Shown: positions 18,123 to 25,316, counted from the first letter of the stretch. The stretch: 49,371 nt of DNA from Nonomuraea sp. SBT364 (GCF_001083785.1 NZ_LAVL01000056.1:1-49371); one strand, 5' to 3'. The notes: generated from the letters alone by a model not told the origin. Made by a program: numbers and translations.

Positions 18123-19112
18123 TCATCGGGGCGCGTTTTCCACGGCGAAATGCGCGCGCACCCGGCGGCGCCACAGCTCGTAATCGGGCACGCCGTCGGG
18201 CATGCCGGGCTCGACCGCGGTGTCGTCGGCGAGCGCTACCGCGGCCTCGACGGACAGGCCGGTGAGCACGCTCCCGGCGGCCTCGCTGTGCGCGGGCACG
18301 TGGCCGGAGTAGTGGCGCGCCTTGAGGGCGAACACCGAGCCCTGCGCGAGTTCGTCCCGGTGCTCGCCGGCCTCCTCGCGCAGCGCGGCCAGCGCGTCGG
18401 GCGCGCAGCCGCCCGCGAACGTGGCGGCCAGGCCGACGCCGCTCCACAGGTCGGCCCGGCGCCCGGCGGCGAAGCGCCGCACGGCGGCGGCGACGTCCGG
18501 GCCGCGTCCGCCGTGGATGAACCACAGCGCGCGGCCGACGCCCTGGTCCACGGCCCGGGGGAAGTAGCCGGCGGCGCCCCGCCACGGGTACGGCGCGGGC
18601 ACCCGCTGCTCGTCGACGTACCGCCGGGTGTGGAAGTAGGCCAGGTCGAAGCCGTACCCGTCGACCGCGAGCCAGCTCATCACCGGGTGGTACGGCGAGC
18701 CGCTCAGGTCCGGCAGCACCTTCTTCCACAGCGGCCTGGGCAGCCGGGCCATGGCGAAGCCGATGCCGATGTAGGCGAGGAAGATGTGCGGCTGCCCCGG
18801 GCCGAGCAGCAGGTCGCGGGTGCGCTGCCGGCGGCCGCCGCCCATGGCGTCGAGCACGGTGAAGGCCATGGTCGCGCCCTCGTAGGCGAAGCCGCGCTGG
18901 TCGGCGCCGACCAGGTCGAGCCTGCGCCGCACCTCCCACTGGTCGCGCGCGTCGATGCCCCATTCGAAGCCGCAGACGACGGCCTGCGGGATCGCCTCCA
19001 GCCGCTCGGTCTCGGCGGTCGGGGGGCCGGGGAAGCCGCGTCCCTCGAAGGTCACCTCGGCCAGGGAAGGGGCGAGCACGAGCCTGCGGAGCGAACCGAA
19101 AAGTGTCGACAT
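18123..19112 (-). CDS. Second DUF1702 protein, paralogue of UnbL (E2-like)
   Basis: A 329-residue protein aligned throughout with the neighbouring UnbL. Shared blocks include RGFAYEGATMAFTVLD, VDGYGFDLAYFHTRRYV, AVDQGVGRALWFI, GLAATFAGG, AGEHRDELAQGSVFA and a C-terminal WRRR. By eye the two are perhaps 35-40 percent alike, so the duplication is old. ATG 19112 is preferred to an in-frame ATG 17 codons earlier because GAGGAGAGG lies just upstream of it. It is the first gene of the enediyne set proper. The 113-base gap to E3 could hold an extra promoter. From memory, nine-membered enediyne loci have an E2 gene next to E3. No activity is known. Confidence 0.85.
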   Translation of the reverse strand: MSTLFGSLRRLVLAPSLAEVTFEGRGFPGPPTAETERLEAIPQAVVCGFEWGIDARDQWEVRRRLDLVGADQRGFAYEGATMAFTVLDAMGGGRRQRTRDLLLGPGQPHIFLAYIGIGFAMARLPRPLWKKVLPDLSGSPYHPVMSWLAVDGYGFDLAYFHTRRYVDEQRVPAPYPWRGAAGYFPRAVDQGVGRALWFIHGGRGPDVAAAVRRFAAGRRADLWSGVGLAATFAGGCAPDALAALREEAGEHRDELAQGSVFALKARHYSGHVPAHSEAAGSVLTGLSVEAAVALADDTAVEPGMPDGVPDYELWRRRVRAHFAVENAPR

Positions 19113-19278
19113 CGTGGGACCTCTCCTCACCAACCGACTCGACCGGCCGATGAGGCCGGGCACCTCAACAGGATGCGTTCGGCGGCGGGAGCGGGCTTTT
19201 CGCAGATTGCGCTGGTGGGCTAAATCGCCACGAATAGCACGAATGCGGATGAGTCCGAGCGGGGCTCATCCGGAGGGC
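19113..19278. promoter_or_regulatory. Spacer before the E2-E7 genes, possible internal promoter
   Basis: This 166-base stretch lies between the epsilon-like gene and the E2-like gene. It is more A/T-rich than its surroundings and has CACGAAT twice (19229-19235 and 19238-19244) and a hairpin CCGGCC-GATGA-GGCCGG at 19143-19159. It may be a promoter for the enediyne structural genes, but no clear -35/-10 pair is visible. Confidence 0.35.
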
Positions 19279-19464
19279 TCAGCCGGCCCAGCCGCTGAGC
19301 CGCCACCCTCCGGTGAGCGGCCGGCGGACCAGCGCGGCCGGGTCCGACCAGGACGACTGCTCCTCGTCCCGGGCCCTGGCCCGCGCCATCAGCCGGGTGA
19401 GGGCTCGTTCGACGGCCTCCAGCTCCTCCGGGGTCGCGTTGCCCCGGACCGCGGTCAGTTCCAT
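19279..19464 (-). CDS. Acyl-CoA carboxylase epsilon-subunit-like small protein
   Basis: A 61-residue protein. VRGNATPEELEAVERALTRL at the N-terminus and SSWSDPAALVRRP...GGWRLSGWAG at the C-terminus match the two ends of the actinomycete acetyl/propionyl-CoA carboxylase epsilon subunit (AccE/PccE), with the usual variable charged middle (ARARARDEEQ). Epsilon subunits bind and stimulate the alpha-beta carboxylase that makes malonyl- or methylmalonyl-CoA. They are normally encoded beside the beta subunit, yet no carboxylase gene is near this one. ATG 19464 has GGGAGG eight bases upstream. It lies between the LAL regulator and the E2-like gene in the same direction. A role in malonyl-CoA supply for the iterative synthase is a reasonable inference. 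Confidence 0.72.
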   Translation of the reverse strand: MELTAVRGNATPEELEAVERALTRLMARARARDEEQSSWSDPAALVRRPLTGGWRLSGWAG

Positions 19465-19518
19465 GGCGCACCTCCCGCTTCGACCGTGGACGCGGCCGGC
19501 GGGCGGGCGCAACTTCGT

Positions 19519-19554
19519 CAGTGCTCCCCTTAGTGCTCCCCTCAGTGCTCCACC
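19519..19554. repeat. Three 12-base tandem repeats at the 3' end of the LAL gene
   Basis: Units CAGTGCTCCCCT (19519-19530), TAGTGCTCCCCT (19531-19542) and CAGTGCTCCACC (19543-19554). On the minus strand each reads (G)GGGAGCACTRA, so the LAL stop codon is followed by two further in-frame stops, one per repeat, each preceded by the same GAG-CAC codons. It looks like replication slippage over the end of the gene. Confidence 0.85.
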
Positions 19555-22316
19555 TGGTTGTCGAACTCCACGACCAGGGGCAGGTCCACCCTCCTCCTGA
19601 TGTTCAGCTTGCGGTAGGTGCGGGTGAGGTGCTGCTCGACCGTGCTGAGCGTGATGTAGAGACGCGCCGCGATCTCCCGGTTGGCGTACCCGGCGGCCGC
19701 CAGCGCGGCCACCCGCCGCTCGGCGTCGCTCAGCACGCCGATCAGCTCGCTCGGCAGCGGGGCCGGCACGACGCTCGGGTCGTCGGCCCGGCTGAGCGCG
19801 TCGATCATCGGCTCCGCCCGGCACTCGCGCGCCGCCGCCTGGGCGCGGCCCGCGATCGTCCTGGCCCGGCGGTACTCGCCGAGCGCGTCGTAGGCCTCCA
19901 CCAGGTCGTACAGCGCCCTGGTCAGCTCGTACCGGTCGCCGGCCATCTGCAGGTACTCCGTCGCCTGCCGCAGCAGGGCCGGGCGGCGGGCGGGCTCGGA
20001 GACGGCGGCCTGGAGCCGCAGCGCGATGCCCTTGCCCCGGCGCGACTCGCCGCCGCACCTGCCGAGCTGGGTCTCGATGAGCTCCCTGGCCTCCTCCACG
20101 TGCCCCATGCGCAGGCACGCCTCGCCCGCGTCGGCGCGCCACGGGATCAGGCCCGGCGTGTCGAGGTTCCAGGTGACCATCAGCTCGCCGCAGCGCTGGA
20201 AGTCGCGCAGCGCCAGCGCGAAGTACTCGTTGGCCAGGCTGTAGCGCCCGCGCGCGTACAGGTAGTGCAGGCCGTACCGGGTCTGGAACATCGTCTCGGG
20301 CACCGGCCGGTCGAGGTACTCCCGGACCGCGTCGTACTTGCCCATCGCCGTCAGCGCGATGATGAGGCTGCTCAGCGGCCCGCCGATGGCGACGCCCCAG
20401 CTGCTCATCGGGATGGTGTCGAGCGCGATGCGGGCGTGGTGCGCGGCGGCGGGCATGTCGCCCTGCCGGATCGCGATCTCGGCGCGGATCGCCGCGAGCC
20501 TGGCCTGGCGGCTGGGGGCCTGCCGGGACATCGCCTCGGCGCTGAACCTCTCGCACCACGGGACCGCCCGGTCGCAGCGGCCCGCGTAGGTGAGGGCGAG
20601 CAGCGCGTTCTCCACGGTGTCCATGGACATCTCGTCGAGGTGGGAGTCCTCCAGGATGCGCTCCACCGCGTTCATGCTGTCCTCGCGCGGGCCCCTCGTG
20701 AGCACCTCGGCGAGCGCGAGCGTGGCCTCCACCCGCCGGTTGACGGCCACCGACACCAGCCCGGCCAGCGCGCGCCGGCCCGCCGGGCGCGGCAGGCCGG
20801 CCAGCAGCGGCGGGTGGGTGACCCGCAGCCAGAGCTGGGCGACGACCATCTCGGCCATCGTCTCGTGGTCGGCCGCCTCGCCCTCCTCGCCGAGCTGCTC
20901 CAGCACGTCGCGGGCGTCGTCGAAGCGCCCGTGCCACAGCAGCGCGCGGGCCAGGACGACGACGTCGCCGCCGCGCAGGCTGCCCCGGTTCACCGCCTCG
21001 GCGAGCTCGGCCAGGTGCCCGGCGGGCGCGGCGGGGTTGATCCGCCACTCGGCCCGGACCAGCATCGTCATGATCTTCAACCGGCGGGGCTCGTCGGTGC
21101 ACTCGCGCCAGGCCAGCCGCAGGTAGGCGACGGCGGACTCGACCTGGCCGGCGCGCAGCGCATTCCTGGCCGCCTCCTCCAGCGTGGGCAGCACCCAGGG
21201 TGCGTCCAGCTTGGCGGCCTGCAGCAGGTGGTCGGCGACCACGCAGGGCGTCATGCCCGCGTCGTGGGCCACCTCGGCCGCCCGGCGGTGCAGGTCCATC
21301 CGCTCCTGCTGGTCGGTGCCCGCCAGGACGGCGCGGCCGACCGACTGGTGGCGGAAGTCACGGCCGGCGACCAGCCCGGCCGCGCCGAGCGAGAGCAGTT
21401 CCCTGCTGATGTCGATCGGCGGGATGCCGAGCAGCCGGTCGAGCCCGTCGGTCTCGCCGAGCACGGCCAGCCCGCGCGCCACCCGCATCGTCTGCGGATG
21501 GCCGCGCTGCAGGCACGACAGCACCGCCTGGCCGAACTGGTCGCCGACGACCGGCTCCGGAGGCGGCTCGCCCGCCGAGCGCAGGTACTCCCGGTAGTCC
21601 TCGGCCAGGGCGCCGGCCAGCAGCGGGTTGCCGCCGCTGAGCGTGTACCACTCCTTGGCGAAGCGCCCGGTCGCCTCCGTGCCGAGCTCCCCGGCCATCA
21701 GCTCCTCGACGCCCTCGCGCGACAGCGGGGACAGCTGCAGCCTGCGGCAGTGCGGCTGGCGCAGCAGGTCGGTCTCGAAGTACGCGTCGGCGCAGCGCAT
21801 CCGGTCCGAGTGCGCGAACACGGCCACGATCCTGGCGCTCCTGGCACGCCGGGCCAGGTAGGCCAGGCAGAGCAGCGAGGTGCGATCGGCGTGATGCACG
21901 TCGTCGACGGCGATGACCAGCGGGCACCGCTCGGACAGGTCCAGCAGGACCGTGCACAGCGCGTGCACGACCTGGGCGTCGATGAGCTGGTCGGCGTCGG
22001 GGCCGGCCATGGTCGCCGCCCGGGTGCCCTCCTCGATGAGCGCCATCGCCCGGTCGCGGTCGGCCTCCACCAGGGGCGCGTCCTGGATGAGCTGGCGCAG
22101 CACGCCCAGCGGCAGGTCCCGCTCCATGAGCGAGCCCGTCGCCGAGACGGCCAGCGCGCCCAGCTCGATGGCCTGCTCGGCCAGGGAGCGCAGCAGCGTG
22201 CTCTTGCCCGTCGCGACCGGCCCGCTGACCAGGGCGATCCGGCCCCGGCTCAGCACCGCGTTGGCGAGGAGCGACTCCAGAGCAGTCAGCTCCTCCTGTC
22301 GTTCGATCAGTCCCAT
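19542..22316 (-). CDS. LAL-family (large ATP-binding LuxR) transcriptional activator
   Basis: A 924-residue regulator. The N-terminus (MGLIERQEELTALESLL) leads to the Walker A loop SGPVATGKSTLL (about 31-42) and Walker B-type CPLVIAVDDVHHAD (about 128-141). A long helical, TPR-like middle follows, and the C-terminus is a LuxR helix-turn-helix (LSDAERRVAALAAAGYANRE, then STVEQHLTRTYRKLNI). This is the architecture of pathway-specific LAL activators such as PikD. ATG 22316 was chosen for the GGGGAG seven bases upstream and because family similarity begins there, although the frame is open further up. It ends directly before the epsilon-like gene and the E genes, so it probably heads or activates the enediyne operon (inference). 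Confidence 0.92.
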   Translation of the reverse strand: MGLIERQEELTALESLLANAVLSRGRIALVSGPVATGKSTLLRSLAEQAIELGALAVSATGSLMERDLPLGVLRQLIQDAPLVEADRDRAMALIEEGTRAATMAGPDADQLIDAQVVHALCTVLLDLSERCPLVIAVDDVHHADRTSLLCLAYLARRARSARIVAVFAHSDRMRCADAYFETDLLRQPHCRRLQLSPLSREGVEELMAGELGTEATGRFAKEWYTLSGGNPLLAGALAEDYREYLRSAGEPPPEPVVGDQFGQAVLSCLQRGHPQTMRVARGLAVLGETDGLDRLLGIPPIDISRELLSLGAAGLVAGRDFRHQSVGRAVLAGTDQQERMDLHRRAAEVAHDAGMTPCVVADHLLQAAKLDAPWVLPTLEEAARNALRAGQVESAVAYLRLAWRECTDEPRRLKIMTMLVRAEWRINPAAPAGHLAELAEAVNRGSLRGGDVVVLARALLWHGRFDDARDVLEQLGEEGEAADHETMAEMVVAQLWLRVTHPPLLAGLPRPAGRRALAGLVSVAVNRRVEATLALAEVLTRGPREDSMNAVERILEDSHLDEMSMDTVENALLALTYAGRCDRAVPWCERFSAEAMSRQAPSRQARLAAIRAEIAIRQGDMPAAAHHARIALDTIPMSSWGVAIGGPLSSLIIALTAMGKYDAVREYLDRPVPETMFQTRYGLHYLYARGRYSLANEYFALALRDFQRCGELMVTWNLDTPGLIPWRADAGEACLRMGHVEEARELIETQLGRCGGESRRGKGIALRLQAAVSEPARRPALLRQATEYLQMAGDRYELTRALYDLVEAYDALGEYRRARTIAGRAQAAARECRAEPMIDALSRADDPSVVPAPLPSELIGVLSDAERRVAALAAAGYANREIAARLYITLSTVEQHLTRTYRKLNIRRRVDLPLVVEFDNQVEH

Positions 22317-22342
22317 GGCCGTCTCCCCTCGGAACGCCGCGC

Positions 22343-22447
22343 TCAGATCGGCAGGACCCGTCCTGACGGTGTCCGCATGTCGAGCCAGTACCGGAAGCCG
22401 CCGTCGCGGGTGCGCGGCCTGCGCTTCCTCACCTGGGTTCGCCTCAT
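22343..22447 (-). CDS. Possible 34-residue leader/small basic protein upstream of the LAL gene
   Basis: ATG 22447 is preceded by GAGGTGAGGATC, a strong ribosome site, and opens a 34-codon frame that ends 26 bases before the LAL start. The product is very basic at the N-terminus (MRRTQVRKRRPRTRDGG) and then more mixed (FRYWLDMRTPSGRVLPI). No family is recognised. It could be a regulatory leader peptide or a small DNA/RNA-binding protein. The good ribosome site and its fit into the gap are the only evidence. Confidence 0.4.
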   Translation of the reverse strand: MRRTQVRKRRPRTRDGGFRYWLDMRTPSGRVLPI

Positions 22448-22481
22448 GATCCTCACCTCGGAGTTCGCTGTGTGCTCCGAA

Positions 22482-22523
22482 CGCTATTCCGGGAGACCAT
22501 CGCCGCCTTATCGTCCGGCTATC
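22482..22523. promoter_or_regulatory. CTATC-like heptamers upstream of the LAL gene
   Basis: CGCTATT (22482-22488), CCTTATC (22506-22512) and GGCTATC (22517-22523) lie upstream of the LAL start, the last two 11 bases apart. They resemble the CGCTATC pair at 24733-24761 and may be sites for the SARP activator. The segment overlaps the 3' end of leuA. Weak evidence. Confidence 0.3.
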
Positions 22524-24238
22524 AGGCTCCGCGCCCGGCCGGGAACCTGCCGCTGACGCCGGCATTCGGGGTCGGCGGGCGGGCGGACGGGGCCGGGCGG
22601 GAACGCCGGCCACGCCCTGGCCACGGCCGACCCGACGGCCGCCAGCACGGCGGCCTCGACGTCGATCCGGATCCCGGCGCCCCACACCGTCCGGTCCCCG
22701 TCGCCGCACCGCGCGTAGACGGCCACCTCCTCGCGCTCCACCGCGGGCCCGCCCATGTGGTGGACGGCGCGCACGTCGAAGCCCTTGGCCGCCAGGGCCG
22801 CGCGCAGCGTTCTCAGCGTGTCCGCCCACCGCGTCCCGGCGCCGTACCCGGGGCCGTCGATGTAGAGGTCGACGGTGGCGCTCTCCACCGCCGGAGGCGC
22901 CTGCGCGACGGCGTACGTGGCCTCGAAGACCTCCCTGACCCGCTCCGGCGGGATCTCACCGCCCTCGGCCTCCGCCAGCGCCTGCACGACCTGCGCGAAG
23001 TCGATCTGCAGCGGCCGGGGCAGCGTGAGCCCGTGCCTGGCGGTCATCACGTAGGCCAGCCCGCCCTTGCCCGACTGGCTGGTGATGCGGACGACCGCCT
23101 CGTACGTCCGTCCCACGTCCCTGGGGTCGACCGGCAGGTACGGCATGCTCCACGGGAGCTCCGACGGCGCCAGCCCGGTCCGCTCGGCCTCCCGCTCCAG
23201 CGCGTCGAACCCCTTCTTGATCGCGTCCTGGTGCGCGCCGGAGAACGCCGTGTGCACCAGGTCCCCGCCGTACGGGTGCCGCGGCGGCACCGGGAGGCCG
23301 GTGCAGCTCTCCACGACCCGGCGGACCCGGTCCAGGTCGGAGAAGTCGACGCCGGGGTCGATGCCCTGCGTGTAGAGGTTCATCCCGAGCGTGACCAGGC
23401 ATACGTTGCCGGCGCGCTCGCCGTTGCCGAACAGGCAGCCCTCGATCCGCTCGGCCCCGGCCATCAGGGCCAGCTCGGCCGCCGCCACGCCGGTGCCGCG
23501 GTCGTTGTGGGTGTGCACCGACAGGCAGACGTGCTCGCGCCTGGACAGGTTGCGATGCATCCACTCGATCTGGTCGGCGAAGACGTTCGGCGTCGAGCGC
23601 TCGACCGTCGTGGGGAAGTTGAGGATGATCGGCCGGCCGGGTCCGGGCTCCCACACGTCCATGACCGCCTCGCAGACCTCCAGGGAGAAGTCCAGCTCGG
23701 TGTCGTTGAAGTGCTCGGGCGAATACTGGAAGGCCAGGTCGCAGCCGGGGATGAGCTTGTCGGCGTAGGCCATGACCGTACGGGTGCCGTGCACGGCCAG
23801 ATCCCGGCACTGCTCGCGGTCCATCCCGAACACCAGCCGCCGGATCGCCGGCGAGGTGGCGTTGTAGAGGTGCAGCGTCGCCCGGTCGGCCCCGCGCAGA
23901 CTCTCCAGCGTCCGCTCGACGAGATCCTCGCGCGCCGGCATGAACGCCGTGATGCGCACGTCGTCGGGGATGCGGTCCTCCTCGATGAGGAGGCGGACGA
24001 AGTCGTGGTCGTCCTGGCTGGCCGAGGGGAAGCCGATCTCGATCTCCCGGTAGCCCATGCTCACCAGGAGCTCGAACATGGCCAGCTTGCGCTCCGGGCC
24101 CATCGGCCTGGCCAGCGCCTGGTTGCCGTCGCGCAGGTCTGTCGACAGCCAGCGCGGCGCGGCGGTGATCGCGGCCGTGGGCCACCTTCGGTCGTCGAGC
24201 GAGATCAGCGGAAATGCGTCATAGCGATTGATCTTCAT
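22508..24238 (-). CDS. leuA: 2-isopropylmalate synthase homologue (divergent LeuA)
   Basis: A 576-residue LeuA-type enzyme. RWLSTDLRDGNQAL holds the catalytic Arg-Asp, VHTHNDRG the metal-binding H-x-H, and LFGNGERAGN the GxGERxGN loop. PRHPYGGDLVHTAFSGAHQDAIKKG is typical of actinomycete LeuA. The C-terminal regulatory domain (about 440-555) is present. Family enzymes join acetyl-CoA to 2-oxoisovalerate. Differences from house-keeping copies (from memory): HTHND for HPHND, GNVCLV for GNVDLV, and HHMGGPAVEREEVAVYARC where the leucine-pocket stretch normally has G-x-DA-x-A. It may therefore be a feedback-insensitive or altered-specificity copy. ATG 24238 has GAGGGAT upstream. It lies 30 bases after a transthyretin-like gene, so the two are co-transcribed. 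Confidence 0.85.
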   Translation of the reverse strand: MKINRYDAFPLISLDDRRWPTAAITAAPRWLSTDLRDGNQALARPMGPERKLAMFELLVSMGYREIEIGFPSASQDDHDFVRLLIEEDRIPDDVRITAFMPAREDLVERTLESLRGADRATLHLYNATSPAIRRLVFGMDREQCRDLAVHGTRTVMAYADKLIPGCDLAFQYSPEHFNDTELDFSLEVCEAVMDVWEPGPGRPIILNFPTTVERSTPNVFADQIEWMHRNLSRREHVCLSVHTHNDRGTGVAAAELALMAGAERIEGCLFGNGERAGNVCLVTLGMNLYTQGIDPGVDFSDLDRVRRVVESCTGLPVPPRHPYGGDLVHTAFSGAHQDAIKKGFDALEREAERTGLAPSELPWSMPYLPVDPRDVGRTYEAVVRITSQSGKGGLAYVMTARHGLTLPRPLQIDFAQVVQALAEAEGGEIPPERVREVFEATYAVAQAPPAVESATVDLYIDGPGYGAGTRWADTLRTLRAALAAKGFDVRAVHHMGGPAVEREEVAVYARCGDGDRTVWGAGIRIDVEAAVLAAVGSAVARAWPAFPPGPVRPPADPECRRQRQVPGRARSLIAGR

Positions 24239-24268
24239 CCCGGATCCCTCACTGCTCGAGTGACTTAC

Positions 24269-24607
24269 TCAGTTGAACGAGCCGAAATAGGCGGAATAAG
24301 AGTGCGGCGAAAGCAGGACGTTGATTTGGTAAGTACACGCCTCGTCCGTCATGCGGAAGACGACGACGATCTCCGGGTAGGCGGCGGTGAGGCCCAGACT
24401 GACGAAGTAACGGTCACTTCCGAACACGATTCGGTAGAGGCCGCGGTCGAGTTTGTGCTCTCTCCACTCCTTGACGCGCCCCTCGTGGTCAGTCACGGAT
24501 TGGGCGTCTATCACCCAATGGCCGTTGTCCGCGCGGTCCAGACGCACGTCCACGCTGGCGGCCGGCCGGCCGTAGACGCTATCCAACGCCTGCACGTCAA
24601 TGCCCAT
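24269..24607 (-). CDS. Transthyretin/5-hydroxyisourate-hydrolase-like protein lacking catalytic residues
   Basis: A 112-residue protein with the TTR fold signature: VQALDSVYGRPAASVDVRLDR near the start, SVTDHEGRV in the middle, and YPEIVVVFRMTD...YQINVLLSPHSYSAYFGS at the end. In true HIU hydrolases (uric-acid pathway) the N-terminal HVLD histidine, the histidine of HYHVPLLLSP and the C-terminal YRGS carry catalysis. Here these read VQALD, TYQINVLLSP and YFGS, so both histidines and the arginine of YRGS are gone. The hydrolase activity is therefore unlikely, and a binding or new role is possible. ATG 24607 has AGGTGG eight bases upstream. It is the first gene of a two-gene unit with leuA. No purine-catabolism genes are nearby. 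Confidence 0.78.
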   Translation of the reverse strand: MGIDVQALDSVYGRPAASVDVRLDRADNGHWVIDAQSVTDHEGRVKEWREHKLDRGLYRIVFGSDRYFVSLGLTAAYPEIVVVFRMTDEACTYQINVLLSPHSYSAYFGSFN

Positions 24608-24965
24608 CTAACGCCACCTGTCCAGAAGTTCCGTTTCACCGTTTCCGGGGGTTGCTTCGGCGGTGGTCTGGCCACCCGAGTGACCCGCCGCTCGGTCGTG
24701 CCACCCGGGCTCGCGACCAGGCTGCCGCCCTCCGCTATCCCCGCGCCTTCGGCACGCTATCGCCCGGCCATCGCGGCACGACGTGATCCTTGACAAGATT
24801 TATTGGAGATTGCCGGATTTGCTGTTAAAGATCACGATTCTTGGCCGTTGAACTGCGGCAATGGCGTGCCAGAAGCGCGCCGATATAGGGGCGATGGCGG
24901 CCGGTGTGAGCGTTTGGGCCGAGCGGCAGGGAGAGCGCCGCGACTCTCAGACGGAGGTACGCACC
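24608..24965. promoter_or_regulatory. Divergent promoter region with SARP-like heptamer pair
   Basis: A 358-base gap between the TTR-like gene (minus) and the secreted repeat peptide (plus). CGCTATC occurs at 24733-24739 and 24755-24761, exactly 22 bases apart, the spacing (a multiple of 11) of direct heptamers bound by SARP activators. TTGACA at 24790-24795 could be a -35 box for the plus strand, but no good -10 follows at 17-18 bases. A GTGATC...GATCAC inverted pair spans 24783-24835. No gene was found inside. Confidence 0.45.
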
Positions 24966-25274
24966 ATGGGCCAGACCATCGCCACGAGCGCCGCCAGGAT
25001 CCGCATGTCGATCATCGTGCTGGCGGCCGCCACAGCAGCCTTCCTGGCGCTGGGTGCGAGCCCTCCGGCGGCGTACGCGGCCTCCGCCACCACCACCGAG
25101 CAGGGCTCCGGCGACCCCTGGGACAGCCCGCCCGCCAACGACGGCGACCCTTGGGACACTCCGCCCGCCGACGGCGACCCCTGGGACACTCCGCCCGCGG
25201 ACGACGGCGACCCCTGGGACAGCGCGCCCGCCGACCCCGGCTCCGTCCAGGGATATGGCGACCCGTGGGACTAG
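24966..25274 (+). CDS. Secreted acidic peptide with five GDPWD repeats
   Basis: A 102-residue precursor. A basic start, a hydrophobic stretch (MSIIVLAAATAAFLALGA) and AYA-A give a clear Sec signal peptide of about 38 residues. The mature 64-residue part has GDPWD five times, spaced by SPPAND, TPPAD, TPPADD and a longer SAPADPGSVQGY linker, and ends in DPWD. It contains no Lys, Arg or Cys after the signal and is strongly acidic. ATG 24966 has GGAGG seven bases upstream. A strong hairpin follows the stop, so it is a single-gene transcript. No family is recognised. The Asp/Trp repeats could bind cations or an aromatic ligand. It is not similar to the known enediyne apoproteins (CagA/NcsA), although it is secreted, acidic and near their size. 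Confidence 0.8.
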   Translation: MGQTIATSAARIRMSIIVLAAATAAFLALGASPPAAYAASATTTEQGSGDPWDSPPANDGDPWDTPPADGDPWDTPPADDGDPWDSAPADPGSVQGYGDPWD

Positions 25275-25282
25275 CACCAGAT

Positions 25283-25316
25283 GAAGCGGCCGGCGACCAC
25301 AGGCGCCGGCCGCTTC
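25283..25316 (+). terminator. Strong hairpin after the GDPWD-peptide gene
   Basis: GAAGCGGCCGGCG (25283-25295) pairs perfectly with CGCCGGCCGCTTC (25304-25316) around an 8-base loop, starting 8 bases after the stop. A 13-base-pair stem without a U-tract is typical of actinomycete terminators. Confidence 0.85.

Noticed and set aside
24608..24796. A 62-codon minus-strand frame upstream of the TTR-like gene
   Set aside because: It has no ribosome site, and it lies in the divergent promoter region over the heptamer pair.
25108..25274. Repeats in the GDPWD region as a CRISPR array
   Set aside because: The units follow a coding frame with 30-33 base periods and variable linkers. There are no spacers and no cas genes.
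24966..25274. The GDPWD peptide as an enediyne apoprotein of the CagA/NcsA type
   Set aside because: It lacks the cysteine pairs and the immunoglobulin-like beta pattern of those proteins. Only secretion, acidity and approximate size agree.
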